Positions 23,496-35,692 of a stretch of 64,000 bases of DNA are shown one piece after another. Below the pieces are notes generated by a model, which ran no database searches, had not been told where the DNA came from, and saw only the letters and a list, made by a program, of their open reading frames with translations. Each line of letters starts with the position of its first letter. Position 1 is the stretch's first letter. Position numbers and translations under genes: made by a program. The DNA is from Rhizophagus irregularis (Eukaryota > Glomeromycota > Glomeromycetes > Glomerales > Glomeraceae): NCBI RefSeq assembly GCF_026210795.1, contig NC_089429.1:2728001-2792000 (forward strand), given 5' to 3'.

Positions 23496-24674
23496 TTAAT
23501 TTTTTTCATTATAATTGGTATTATAATTATGATTATGATCGTTATTGTAATTTTGATAATCGTTACTGTAATCATTATTGTTATTGTAATCATTATTGTT
23601 GTTGTAATCATTATTATTGTTATAGTAATCGTTATTATTATTATTATCGTTATGATTGTGATTACGATTTTCCAATAAAATATTTTTAATTTCAATTTCT
23701 TTGTCTAATTTAATATTACTAGTAAAAATTCCACCACAATGAATTTTAATTTTAATTTTATGATTAACTTCAACATGTCTTCTATCATTTATAGTTAAAC
23801 AATAATTTTGATTCTTATTCCATTCAGGTAATTCTATTTTAATTTGAGTATTTACTTCACTATTAGAATTTAATAAAATTTCATCACCTTTAATTTGTTT
23901 TTCAATTATATAAAATGAAGATTTTCTAGTTTTCCTTTTAGTTGTTAATTTATTATATTCTTTTATACCAAAAGTTATTTTAGTAATTTTAAAATCTTGT
24001 TTATGAAATTTTAATAAAAGATTTATAATAAAAGGCATATTTGGTCCACCAATAGAATTTTCCAATGTAATATTATAACCTAAACCACGATCTATAGCTT
24101 CATAATCATTTAATTGATTCCAATTAAAAGAATGTAAACTAATTGGAGGTGAAATATATTTATTAAGATTAATTGATAATACAACAGTTTTTTCTGAACC
24201 TTTAAATTTCCATAAATTTCCTTTACGATTAATATTAGCAATTAATTTATATCTAATTTTTCCTTTACCTCCATCAATTTTAATTGAAGGTGGTAAATTT
24301 ATTGGTAAATTGATTTCAAATGGTATATCTAAATTACGAATTTCTTCATATCCTCCATCAGGTTTTGATGTTGTCCATAATTGTAATAATTGATTTACAA
24401 TAACTTCTTTTGCTTTATATGTTACAGATGATTCTCCTCGTCTTTCAGTCCATCTAACTTTTTCTGACCCTCTAAAAATTATATCAATTTTACTTGCTAA
24501 TATTGGTTCTGATGATGGAAATCTTAAATGTAAAGTTCCTGCTATCATAGCATTTGGATTTACTCCAAGATAATTGATTTGAAAATGTTCTTGATTTCCT
24601 GGATATGAAAAAAATACTTTTTCACTACTTTTTTTATATTCCGTTTTTGGTGGTACATTAATAAGTTCTGTCAT
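23496..24674 (-). CDS. Alpha-arrestin-like protein with Asn/Asp/Tyr-rich tail, 392 residues
   Basis: Single-exon gene. The N-terminal half has arrestin-N features: FQINYLGVNPNAMIAGTL, RWTERRGESSVTYKAKE, DIPFEINLPINLPPSIK and GKIRYKLIANINRKG. The second half (about residues 200-330) is consistent with arrestin-C. Alpha-arrestins usually link ubiquitin ligases to membrane cargo; no clear PPxY motif was seen in this protein, so that link is uncertain. The last ~55 residues are a repeat of NNNNDY units with His, encoded by an imperfect 15-18 base repeat at about 23510-23665. The same DNA is open on other frames, which gives false reading frames there. Confidence 0.8.
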   Translation of the reverse strand: MTELINVPPKTEYKKSSEKVFFSYPGNQEHFQINYLGVNPNAMIAGTLHLRFPSSEPILASKIDIIFRGSEKVRWTERRGESSVTYKAKEVIVNQLLQLWTTSKPDGGYEEIRNLDIPFEINLPINLPPSIKIDGGKGKIRYKLIANINRKGNLWKFKGSEKTVVLSINLNKYISPPISLHSFNWNQLNDYEAIDRGLGYNITLENSIGGPNMPFIINLLLKFHKQDFKITKITFGIKEYNKLTTKRKTRKSSFYIIEKQIKGDEILLNSNSEVNTQIKIELPEWNKNQNYCLTINDRRHVEVNHKIKIKIHCGGIFTSNIKLDKEIEIKNILLENRNHNHNDNNNNNDYYNNNNDYNNNNDYNNNNDYSNDYQNYNNDHNHNYNTNYNEKN

Positions 24675-26929
24675 TTTTTTTTTAAAAAAAAATTGTATTT
24701 ATTTTACGAGAAGAATAAAGAATATATTTTATTTTATTTTATTTTTTAATAATAATAAAAGTATTTATTACGAATAAAATTGAAATTGGTTGGTAATTTC
24801 AATAAACCCTTTTTATAAAAAAAAAAAAATTATTTGTCATTATTTGAATATATATGGTAATACATTGATTTCTTTTATTTTAATTATTCAAATTTAGTTA
24901 AATTTAAACACATGATAATGGAAGAAAATTCGATAAAGAAAAATAATAAAAATATTGCATCGTTATTGTTAAATGAAAAAAAAAAAACTTGTTTATTTCG
25001 AGAATTGTTCGAAATATCGAATTATTTTTTTTTTTATATAATTTGTGAAACTAACATTATTTAAAGAAAAAAAACTATGAATTATGAAATCAGTTTTTTT
25101 GATTTTTTAAAGTCCGGACTCCGTACGCAAATGTGTCACATGCATCATCTGGCCAACGTTTCTGATCACACTTAATATACTTTATGGGGTAATAATGGTT
25201 TCATAGTCCTTCAAGTTACACATGAATTATTGAATGATAACTTTCTTGATTGATGAATCGATGAATAATTGTTTTTTTTTTACGATTGCATTGATTCACC
25301 CTTGTGTTTGCTTGGGATAATAAATTTAGGAATTAGATCCGGGTGCTTTCAAGGGGGTGCCAAGATGGTAATTGAAATTAATTTCTGGGAAAAATTTGAT
25401 AATTTGAACCTTCGGCGGTTCGGCCGATAACGTTGACATGTGACCAGGTGGCTATACCCGCAGTTGCTTTGTATGTAAGACGTAATTTGGTAAAGTCAAT
25501 TAAATGACAATTGGACAATTGGACAATTGAACTATCGGACTATTTGAACTATGACCAAATTTAAATTGTCACTTTATACCATTATAGGTTAATCATATTA
25601 ATTTAATGAATTCTAACTAATTTTGTTATTATTATTATCTAGAAACTGTATTAGATACAATATAACCTTTACATCAACACATTTATTTTAACACGTGATT
25701 TTACTCCGCCTTAGGGAAAAAAATCTCAACCCCCCTATATATAGTTACACTCCGAAAAAAATAGCGAGATTATAAAAATACTGTATGGTGAGAGGTTCTT
25801 TTTTAATAAGCTAATTAGTAACTTGGACCAAACGTAAATGGGCTTATAAGGAAGGATGTAACTATGTCTGTGAGGGGTCGATAGTGGGTCGATTGTATAT
25901 CAAATTCTTATCGGTACGGATTAGTAGACTATAAATTTGGAGTATATATGTAAGTAATGTTGGTGGAATTTTTACTTTGTATGTATGATTTTTTATGGTA
26001 CATATATACTTATCACAATATATAATAATAGTATAATAATATGTATGTATTATAGTATGATTTAAATTTTTTATTACGTACAAACGAGTGAAACAACACA
26101 TAATTATGTTTATTTAAATTTTTATTTTCATATTTTAAAGAAGGAGCTAGCGCCATCGAAAAGGTGTATGACGAGGCTGGTAAAAAAGTATGATTTATAT
26201 ACGTATGTATATACATGTACGTACAGTACGTACGATTTAAAATCATACGTACTAACAAAAAAACAAAAAATGCAATATACATACTGTTTTACAAAATCAT
26301 ACTATAATAAGATCGGATACACCGTAAATTTGAGCCAAATTATAATTTATACTAAGACCAACATCTAATTTTTAACGGAATTAAGATGGCGCAAAATTAA
26401 AAAAAAAAAAAATTAAAAAATTTTAATAACCACAAAATCGTCAAGTGCTGGCCAGTGTAACCTAAAAGCTAAAACTTATAAGATTACTGTAATTGCGAAA
26501 CGGGACATGGAAAATTTGTTGGTACATTGGTATACGCATAATTACAATACCAAATCCATTATAGTCCAACATTGTTTAAATCTACCAAACAATTTTATTC
26601 CAAGTTTTATTAAACTAGGTAAAACGGAAATCATTGAAGTCCTTCGCTCGATATGTTCATTATGTTTTTTAATATCCAAGTAGATTTCATAGTATAAATT
26701 ACAAGTAATTAAATATAAAGTAGAATATAAAAGCTGGAATAAAGACCATGATCAAAATCTCAAAAAATTCAGACTTAGTAAAATTTGAAATCACGTGCAG
26801 ATGGTGAATGTCAAATTGAAAAGATTCTTGTAAAATTATAAAATTTTAATATTAAAGCAATCGTGTCATCACTGACCGTAGAAAATTACATTTAATAAGC
26901 TCTATATTATGAATGAAAATGCATTCACT
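24675..26929. other. Intergenic stretch
   Basis: No gene is supported. A GTACGTAC-rich palindromic segment lies at about 26198-26252 (ACGTATGTATATACATGTAC and neighbours). Small frames at 25862-26368 on both strands run through this low-complexity sequence and are rejected. Confidence 0.5.
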
Positions 26930-28555
26930 TTAAATATCATCTGTAACAACAAATAAAAATTGTCCAGCAATAGCACCAAATATTACTAATAACAAAGATG
27001 TTTGAGATCTTCTAAAACTATATAAAGCTGCTAATGATAAAACGTACAAAACAGCTGCTACAGAACTATGTTGAGCAGCAACCAGAGTTAATTTATCAGG
27101 TGATAACTTTTTTAATATTGCAACATTAGAAATAGAAAATTTTAATAAATCTAATGCCGTTACAGCAATTATACCTACTACGCTACCTGTAATACCATCA
27201 AAAAATGCTGCAAGAAATTTATTACGTACTAATTTTTCAAGAATATGATGTCCCATTATTGTAAAGAAAAAGCATGGTGTAAAAATTCCTATTGTAATTA
27301 ATAAAGCTTCCAAAAATGCCCATCCATGTCCTCCAAATACATAACCTCCATAGTATCCTATGAAAGTAGAAAACATAACTAGTGGTGAGGGTAAGATCTG
27401 ACCAATAGCAATCGCATCAAGAAAAACTTGTTTTGCCATCCATTTTCCAATACTAACGGCTTCTACTTGCAAGAAGGGTATAGTTGTCTAATATTTTTAT
27501 AAAAATAATTAGATATTCGTTACGAAATCTAAAACTATTTTTTAAATAATTTATAAACTTACGTATGCTCCTCCAAAAGATAAGCTTCCCGCAAGTAGAC
27601 CTAAAGCAAATATATGTCCAGGATCGGTTTCTTTTGCTACTCCAATTCCTTTATTATTTATGATTAAATTAAAAGTTAAAATTAAACGATTATATTATAA
27701 AAATGCGTAATATAACTAACCTATTGACGTAGGTGACGGAATTCCTTTCTTAAGTCCAACATAAATTCCAAATCCGATAAATTCCAACACAAAAACTGAT
27801 AATCCGAACCAATACATTTTCCTATCTATAAACATAAATGCTATACCACATACAGCTAACGTAATAAGAAAATTCAAATTCACTGCAGTTTGTATGGCAG
27901 ATATGATGGCTAAACCAAATAACCACTTATTAAATTGATTATTTTTATGGGATACAAATGAATGCTCTCCAATTTTATGAACAGCTCTTAATACCATTGC
28001 GGCTACAATAGGCTGTAAAGCACGAAATGATGCATTAAAATAAATATTATCTAATCCTACTTTAACATATATAAAAGAGAATAATAATATTAATATAAAT
28101 CCGGGTAAGATAAATCCTAATCCACCAAGTAATCCGCCTAATCGTCCTCTTCCTGCAAGAAAGCCAAAAAACATGCATAATTCTGTCGCTTCAGGTCCTG
28201 GTAAAATTTGATAAACACCATAGACTCTATTAAATCTTGCATGAGTTATCCATTGACGTTTTGTAACCAATCTTTCTTTAATAAGAGCAATTTGAGCAAC
28301 GGGTCCTCCCCAAGCATGAATTCCAAAATCAAGAAATAAGACGAAAATTTTCCAATATGATAAATGTGGTACTTTAGAATTATCTTCAAATTCATTCTCT
28401 GGAGTTTCAAAGGTTTCTACTTGAACAACTACGTTAGAATCATTATTCTTATTCTCGTCGTCAGTCTTGGTTGTACCTAACGTAATATCTGTTGTCGATT
28501 CAATGTTTTTTTCGACAATTTTAGTAGAATCATTATTAGGTGGGGAGGAAGTCAT
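26930..28555 (-). CDS. CHR-family chromate-type transporter, two-domain form
   Basis: Members of the CHR family (ChrA-type) are membrane carriers that export chromate in bacteria; the fungal substrate is uncertain. Three exons join in phase (28555-27721, 27648-27563, 27487-26930) to give 492 residues. A hydrophilic N-terminus of ~65 residues precedes domain 1 with WGGPVAQIALIKERLV and LPGPEATELCMFFGFLAG, both conserved family blocks. Domain 2 starts with SLSFGGAYTTIPFLQ and has AIGQILPSPLVMFSTFIGY and GGHGWAFLEAL. Both halves have five or six membrane segments, so this is the long two-domain class. All frames are open. The gene is divergent from Hsp20 with 736 bp between the starts. Confidence 0.9.
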
Positions 28556-28972
28556 TATTAAGAAAAAATTTCTTGGTTCAAAAAAAGTTGTTGATCCTAA
28601 CCAAGCTTATTTATGATTAAATGAGTCTTACCAAAAAAGGTGAAATGTGCAGTATTTTTAATTGTTGCAGAATTGTTTATTGTACTATAAATATATCTCG
28701 CGAAAAATTGGAATATTTGATCACTTATCTTTACTAACAATACTACGCAGGTTACAAGATGTACTCATGTACATCGATTACCAAATAAATATCCCCTATC
28801 ACGCCATTTTTGTGTTAACATCTATAGCCAATAATCAAAGAAAACCTACACGACAGAAAAATTATCCTGATCTCTGGAATGCATTACACACAATATCAGT
28901 ATTATCCTATTCGACAATAATAATTATTGTAATTACATTATTACTAGGTTTTGGGCAATTACATTCTAGACA

Positions 28973-28988
28973 TTCTAGAATTCTAGAA
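28973..28988 (+). promoter_or_regulatory. Heat-shock-element-like dyads upstream of Hsp20
   Basis: TTCTAGAATTCTAGAA contains two TTCnnGAA dyads back to back, preceded by a further TTCTAGAC. Heat shock factor binds alternating GAA/TTC units; here each dyad fits, but the spacing between dyads lacks the usual 2 bp. It lies about 304 bp before the Hsp20 start, so it is a plausible but imperfect site. Confidence 0.45.
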
Positions 28989-29207
28989 CCAACCTTTTTT
29001 ATGAAGTACACGTGTTGCCCGAAACCGGATTTATATGCCGGATTCTTTATAATTAGGGTAGAGTTGTCATGTGATAACTTTGCATGTGATACACGTGATA
29101 TAAGTGATACAATCGACAAAAAATTTGGTAAAACGAACAATTTTTCACATTAAAAATGAATCGTCATGAATCATTTTAGCGTAATGAAGTTATTCCCACG
29201 AAACTCT

Positions 29208-29217
29208 TTATAAAGGA
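29208..29217 (+). promoter_or_regulatory. TATA-like box of Hsp20
   Basis: TTTATAAAGG lies 75 bp before the Hsp20 start codon, at a typical position for a strongly induced gene. Confidence 0.4.
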
Positions 29218-29291
29218 TATCGTTCCCAACGATTTAAAATTACCAAAAAGTTTGTTTAAAAAACTTCTTTTAATAGGTAAAAATTTTAAAA

Positions 29292-30040
29292 ATGAATTTT
29301 GATGATTCTTTTCGTCGAATGCGACGTACATTCGACGACTTCTTTAATGACCCGTGCTATCGTAAACCTGCGATTGATGGTATGTAAAAATCCTTTTTAA
29401 AAAGAAGTAATCTACGGTCGATTAACTATACTAGATGTTGAATTTTGATGGCGCAGCACTTTGATAAAATTTTGATTATCTGTTATACATCATATAGTTT
29501 ATAACAAGTCTGATGAATATGTTTTGCACGCTGATGTTCCGGTAAGGAAATTTATTAATTGTTAATTATAATTTTAAAAGTTCTTTAATTACTTATATCT
29601 TATATTTTTTAAAATAGGGAATACAAAAATCTGATGTTAATGTTGAACTTGTAGGTGACAATAACCTAGTCATCGAAGGTGAATTTAAACCATATAAAGG
29701 TTTCGATAGAAATAAATTACTTGTGAATGAACGTGATTGTGGAAAATTCCGGTAAATTTTTATTTTTTAAAGCCTTTTGATGAATACTTATTATAACTGA
29801 TTTATTTAATATTTGCAAATTTAATGATTTGTTAGTCGAGAGATTTTTTTATCTTGTGATCTACAAGTTGATAAGATGTCTGCTGTGATTGAAAATGGAA
29901 TCTTGGAAGTTAGGGTAAATTAAATGTGTAAATTTGATCAGATAATTAAATGGGACTAATTACTATTTGATTGTTAAATTTAATAGCTTCCTAAAGCTCA
30001 ACGAACCAGCTCTACCGGTAGAAAGATCGAGATCAATTAA
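29292..30040 (+). CDS. Small heat shock protein, Hsp20/alpha-crystallin family
   Basis: An ATP-independent chaperone that binds unfolding proteins. Five exons join in phase: 29292-29379, 29498-29541, an exon opening GIQKSDVNVELVGD, one opening in REIFLSCDLQVDKM, and a last exon ending at 30040. The N-terminus FRRMRRTFDDFFNDP is the usual Phe-rich arm. The alpha-crystallin domain follows: YVLHADVPG, NNLVIEGEF, RREIFLSCDLQVD and AVIENGILEVRLPK, then a short tail TGRKIEIN with a terminal I-x-I motif used for oligomer contacts. Four introns in such a short gene is notable. The upstream TTCnnGAA dyads fit heat induction. Confidence 0.88.
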
Positions 30041-30380
30041 TTATTATGAGAGTGGTTTTCTAGATGACACTTATAGAATATGAAATATGTAAATCAATAG
30101 CATAGCTGATAGCTCTCATTTAATTTTACACAAATTGGTCTAAATATTTGTTTACAAATAATTGAATGTGTTATTTTAAGAATGTTTTCAACCAATAAAT
30201 CCCTTGTAATTTACCATGTCCAGTTTATGATTTTTTAATTCAATATCTATATTTGTCATTGTTTATTTTTTTTCGCCCTAAAACATTCGATCAGTGTTGA
30301 CAAGCATGGGAAAGGTTGTATATTATAATTGTTTTGAATACAAGATAATATTTAATTAATAATTTTTAATTTAATTTTTA

Positions 30381-31723
30381 GATGGTGTCGTAATTCTGCT
30401 AATGGAATTTCCTTAGATGCACGACCAACAGTTATTGCTTTTGTTAGAAAGCTTAAATTAGTTATTACTATTGAAGAATTTAATCAATTAGAACAAGATT
30501 TTATTAAATGGATTTTAACTAACAACTTAACAAAATTACTTTCTTACTATAAAAAAGAATGGCAGTCATGCCAACAACTTTGGGCAAATATTTATAAACC
30601 AAAATTTGTTACAGGTTGGATGGTTAATGAGACAAATAATTTAATAGAAAGATTTTTTTCTGTGAGTATAGTAATTATAAATGTAATATTATCTTCTTAA
30701 TTATATAATTTACTAAATTAATTATTTAATTCCTAGACATTAAAGTGGAAATTTTTGCATGGAAAGAAAAACAAAAGGATAGACATGCTAATAAATATTT
30801 TAATAAATCAATGCTCTGATTTTTTTACTATTCGATTTTACACTCAAATTAATCAGCAAATTTTTAATGAAAAAGTAAGTAACAGTATTTATTGTTTTAA
30901 ATAATTTGTTCTAATATTAATTTTTATTTTTATTTTTATTTTTGATAGAAATTTAATGAAATTAAATCTCGTGAACTTAAAGCACGTGAAATTGCAGAAA
31001 ATAATACTGTATGATTGACATTATAGATCCAATGAATGGATATTGTATTGTTTAAAAGTCAATCAAATTCGTCCAAAGTATATGAGGTATATTTATGTGA
31101 TGGATCTTATTGTAACTGTCAAGACCAGTCTTAAACATATCCGTGCAGCGGCTAGTGTTCTTGGAGGGTTAGAAATATGGAATCTATCATTAGATTCTGA
31201 AAGGATAGCATTTTATCAAAATAACAACATCAATATACCTTAAATTCAAATACTGCTAATCAATTTCATGAAGAAACTCCGGATCAAAGTCAAAATTCAT
31301 TAAATTCAAACGCTAATCCTAATCAACTTTTATGTGAAGAACTGGAAGGATTTAAAAATAATTATACAAAGAATACAAAATATACCAAATACAGACAATG
31401 GAATTGAAATAAAAAAGCAAGCAGAGTTTCAAATGAAAGAAGTAAGAAAATTTTATTCATTTTTTGTAGTTACCTAAATATATTATTAATAAAATTTTTG
31501 TTAAAGTTTTTTAGATCGTAATAAACTAAAAATTACACCACACTCATTTACAAGATCACACAGAACAAATAAAACCCAAGAAAACAAGGAAAATTCTTCT
31601 TGGATACCAAATAAAATTCGTGGGAAAAGACCTACAAATGTTTTGGGAAAAAATAAGTTAAATGTTAAAAGAAGAAAGGACGATAATGATATTATCGAAA
31701 ATGCACTTAAAGAAAGGTAATAA
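30381..31723 (+). pseudogene. Remnant of a MULE-type transposase with SWIM zinc finger
   Basis: Exon-like blocks at 30381-30660 and 30738-30872 encode VRKLKLVITIEEFNQLEQDF and WMVNETNNLIERFFS, in the style of the C-terminal part of Mutator-like transposases. At about 31038-31150 a SWIM-type signature is visible as CNCQDQS followed, in another frame, by KHIRAA. A basic C-terminal block ends at 31723 (KRRKDDNDIIENALKER). Stop codons and a frame change break it in the SWIM region. The catalytic core is not in the window segment seen, so this is a 3' fragment. No ends or duplication were found. Confidence 0.55.
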
Positions 31724-32108
31724 TTTAATTTGTACAGTAGAGAAAAATTACTTTTAGCTAATCTAACGTAATCTTTACTTGTTACATACAGTACACAGAT
31801 TTAATAACTACATTTGGAATCTTGAGTTTTATTTGCAACGCGTTTAATTTTTCAAACAAAAACTTTAATAAACGTTAAAGTCTTATTCCTTTAAACTAAA
31901 TTTGAAACAGGAATAAAAATATCTAATACGATCACTAATTCACAAAAAATCCGTGGCTCAGCTCAATGCTGATAAGCTGATTATCATTATGACAATTTGT
32001 GACACCTGCTTTGTTATAATACGCGTCTTTTGCTAACAAACAAATTCTAGCGCGTCTATTCTTTTTTACCTTTTGCATAATAGCAGAATAACTTTTTTAC
32101 ACTTTAAA
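31724..32108. other. Intergenic stretch
   Basis: No gene, repeat or clear motif is seen. Confidence 0.4.
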
Positions 32109-33111
32109 ATGGAGGGACCAGTGGAAGATGGAAAAAAACAACCCTTTCCTCGTCACAGGAACTCTGGTAAACTACTGTGTATGGTGACGTCGTAGATAAT
32201 GATGAAATATTCACCTTTATTTTGCATGACCTGCAGGAAAATCAGATAACTGACAAGTACTTTGATTCGAAAAACTCTATGGAGTGGGATATCGTCGAGT
32301 TCCACCATTTTTTATAGAAAAAAACAAAGATAGACCGGAGAAGCTTGATTACAAGACGGCTGCAGACAAACTCACCAGGTGTTTGCGAGATATTGTGAGC
32401 ACATCAGTCAGTGCCGATACGATAAGGCAGGCATTAATTCTTCAGGAAAAGCTAAGGTGAGTGTAGATTTTTCTTGTACATATGTGATGTTGCAACTGGA
32501 TAGAAGTTCTCTTAGGCCGTGGCCATATCAACGGTTTAGTTGATTTGGCTCTCTACAACTACGCGGGAATTCTGCTGATGTACCGTTTATGATCTGTTGA
32601 TCGTTGTGGACGGCTAGCTTTTAGCAATAAGGTACTTTAATTGTATTAGCAACTGCGACTACGCGGGAATTCTGCTGATGAACTGTTGATCGTCGTGGCT
32701 GGTTGTAGCACTTTATTATTTGTAATTATATATTATTAAACTAACAACTACATAGCGAGCACGTCGAAAAGGAGATAAGATGTGGGTATCCGTTGAAGTC
32801 GAGCTAAAAGAGAAGAAATTAACAAATCTTCAGATATGCATGAGAAATGTTATCGACATTTTATAATAGAGCTTACATACGAAATTATTTTACTGCAAAA
32901 TAAGTTACATGGACTACTACAGGCAACGCAGGAGAGTCAAAATTATGCAAGTACGTTAAATCGCGGTGCCTTGAATAGGCTAGAGGATGTCATTGATTCA
33001 AATAAGCATAAGAGTGAACCTATTGATTTGAAGAGAAAGATATCTAAATCATCTATAAGTGACCATAATAATAATGACAGAAAAATATTTACACATGTAT
33101 TATTTGCTTAG
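32109..33111 (+). pseudogene. Unrecognised, probably broken gene
   Basis: ATG at 32109 opens GPVEDGKKQPFPRHRNSGK; after a possible intron, NDEIFTFILHDLQENQIT and then DYKTAADKLTRCLRDIV continue in shifting frames to a donor at about 32458. A later open segment, 32836-33111, encodes a helical stretch (IILLQNKLHGLLQATQ). The blocks are more GC-balanced than their surroundings and protein-like, but could not be joined into one frame. No family is recognised. It may be a decayed host gene or the edge of an element. Confidence 0.3.
32550..32710. repeat. Short direct duplication
   Basis: The string CTACGCGGGAATTCTGCTGATG occurs at about 32559 and again at about 32658, each followed by a GTTGATCG-type segment, so a block of roughly 100 bp has been duplicated in tandem. 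Confidence 0.6.
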
Positions 33112-33679
33112 AAAAATCTTCACGATCAGGAGAAAGTAATTAATGTGATGACCAATGAGCATCGCGGTATAAAAGAAAAGCAATTCACATGAATGAATGT
33201 AACCTACTGTTAAAACAGTAAAACCCATTACATAAACAATACATGTAATGATCATAAAGCATTTAAAGTTTCGAGTTTACTCAATTAGACCCAATTATTC
33301 GATTATCGAAAATCGAAAATCGAATTTTAGAATTCAAAAGATTTTAATCGCGTTAATCGATTTCCAATCCCTAATAGGAATAAACCAAAAGATCTTTTTT
33401 ACAGATATCATACATGAAATAAGTCAGACATAATAATCTTCGCATACTGTATATTCAGAAGAATAATGCACTGTACAACTCATTAACTCAATTAAGTGTT
33501 AACCTTTTTTACCTTTTAAACATTGTTTTATCTTATAAAATACTGTTGGGATAGAAACATGATAAGATTTTGATTACAAATACATTGTGTATGATACTAT
33601 TAACTTATGATGAAATACAAAATATGAAAAAAACTATCAGAATAGTAAATTGATTTTGCACGCCCAAATTTCACAATTT

Positions 33680-35371
33680 TTAGAATTTTCTTGGTTTAAC
33701 CTTGACAATGAAATCTTCAGCAGTGTTAATATATTCACGTCTAAGTTTAAGTGGTGCGTTGATATCAGCCATTTCAATATCATATTTTCTGAAATATATC
33801 ATTAGGGATTTTAATTCAATAATCGCCAACTTTTTTCCCGGACATATTCTGATCCCTCCTCCAAACATAGGGAAAACATTTTTCGCTTTTTGTTTTTCGA
33901 GTAAATATTTGTCACTTTCTTCAATCTTGTACCACCTATCAGGATCGAATTTATCAGGGTCGGTCCAATTATCCTTGTGTTTCATTATTGCAGAATAAAG
34001 CATTAGAAATCGAGTTGACGCTGGCCAGTCGTATCCTCCGACATTATCACTTTCGGTATTTAACCGATGCATCATGAACGAAACAGGGCAATTACGAAAC
34101 ACTTCGTTGATAACTGCCTCGCAATATTGTAATTCTTCAAGGTTTTCATATGTTACAAGTTTTGTTAAGTCATTTCCGAGAACTGCATCCAATTCACGTC
34201 GTACTTTTTGTTTCACTTCAGGATAACGTCCGAGATAATATACAATGAAGCAAAACACATTAGCCACCTATATGATTAAGATTAAAAAGAGGTGAATTTA
34301 TAATCTTAATGTTTTCTTAAATATAAAACTCTTATTTACAGTTTCAGTTCCACCAAGCAAACTATCGAGTACCATTCCACGAATCTCTCTGTCAGTCGCT
34401 GGTCTTAATAAATCAGCACCGGAACGTTTTACCGTGTTGATATCACGTGGCGTATTCGCGGTTATATAGGATGTCACCATGTCGTGACGAAGAGGCTGAT
34501 CTAACGGTGTATTCTCAATTTCAGCTTTTCTTTCTTTAACAACTTTACCTAACTTGTTAAGCAAATAATCCTTGTTTTCCAAATAACTTTTCCACTTTTC
34601 GCGAATAAATGGAACATAATGAAGCACAAACTGTTTACAAACTGTAAGATAAATCAGTCCCCTTACGTAAGTTTCAACTGACTTAACGAACTTATCAGAT
34701 TCCTCAACCGTTTCAACCGTTTCTACTTTTTTTCCTTTTAAAGTATTGTCACTTTCAAGAATGGAATTATAATAAGAAGCAACAGAATTATTTTTTATGC
34801 CGGTTGTAACTTTGAAAATTATCTCGTTTGTAAATCTATGCATCCATCTACTAAGATCTAATTCATAATTTTCTCCAAGGTCAACCCAATAAGATTCCAT
34901 TTCTTTACATAATACGTTTACCCATTCAACAGCTTGATAATTAAAATTCGGTGTCAAAATAGATTGATCAAAAAATTGACGATTAAACTTCCAAGATTCA
35001 AAATCATTGTTACTGCCTATTCCTACTCCATATAACTCATATTCAATAAATGCTTCATCTGTGACAAATCTAGTGAAGAAGTTAGATTTCGTTGAAGGCA
35101 TATTCAACTTATCAGTCAAATCTGCTCTACATAATACGATATTACGTTCACCTGCCAAATATATTTCGAACATGTCTCCGTACTTTTTATGCATTGACGT
35201 AAAAAATTCATTAAATCCCATTCCAATACTTAGATGAAAGTTACCAATAAGTGGAAGTGGGAATGGACCGGGTAGAGGGTTCTTACGGGTAAAATAACGA
35301 TAATAGAATCGAGATACATAGATAACTATCAAAGTTACCAAAAGAGAAGAAATCCCAAATAAAGAAATCAT
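33680..35371 (-). CDS. Cytochrome P450
   Basis: A haem monooxygenase of the ER membrane; substrate unknown. Two exons (35371-34340 and 34267-33680) join in phase to give 539 residues. Residues 1-25 form a membrane anchor, followed by a proline-rich hinge (NPLPGPFPLPLIGNFHLS). The oxygen-binding I helix reads GGTETVANVFCF across the intron. The ExxR of helix K is EVFR in EAVINEVFR, the PERF-like region is PDKFDPDRW, and the haem-binding loop is FGGGIRICPGKKLA with the axial Cys. All motifs needed for activity are present. The family number cannot be assigned by eye. A tract just upstream carries the possible SINE insertion listed below. Confidence 0.93.
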
Positions 35372-35563
35372 TGTTAGTTGAACTATTGGAAAAGCGTTTC
35401 GTGTGAAATCTGAGATGAACTGTAATCTGGAATCGATTTTTATAGTTTTGTAGCATGAATAATGATATTTTTTTGGTTTAACAACAATTTTTCATTATCA
35501 TTGTACAGTACAACGATAAATAAAACTATCCGGAATACATATCATACATAGTTAAGATCGCTC

Positions 35564-35692
35564 ATAAATAATTATCAACTGTTTATTAGTCCGGAGCGGT
35601 CTATCAATGTTAATCGGAGTCGATGCTGGTTGGGCCTTCACCGTTACATAAAAACCTCAATAAAGCAAGAACTGGATCGTTGATTTTTTTTT
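35564..35692 (+). mobile_element. Possible SINE-like insertion with 14 bp duplication
   Basis: The perfect 14 bp direct repeat AGTTAAGATCGCTC flanks a 129 bp segment (35550-35563 and 35693-35706). The insert ends in a T run (GATTTTTTTT) directly before the right repeat. A long duplication and a homopolymer tail are hallmarks of retroposed short elements. No clear pol III A/B boxes were recognised. It lies about 190-320 bp upstream of the P450 start. Confidence 0.45.

Larger units (their letters stand above)
28556..29291. other. Intergenic region between CHR transporter and Hsp20
   Basis: This 736 bp stretch separates two divergent genes. It carries the heat-shock-element-like site and a TATA-like box listed separately. 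A 163-codon frame at 28662 has no protein-like composition and is rejected. Confidence 0.5.

Noticed and set aside
23480-23695. Open frames on both strands in the Asn/Tyr repeat
   Set aside because: They are reading-frame shadows of the repeat that encodes the arrestin-like tail.
25862-26368. Tyr/Ile-rich frames on both strands
   Set aside because: They traverse GTAC/TATA-rich low-complexity DNA and have no motif or codon bias.
28662-29153. A 163-codon plus-strand frame upstream of Hsp20
   Set aside because: Composition is not protein-like, it overlaps an opposite frame, and it covers the divergent promoter region.
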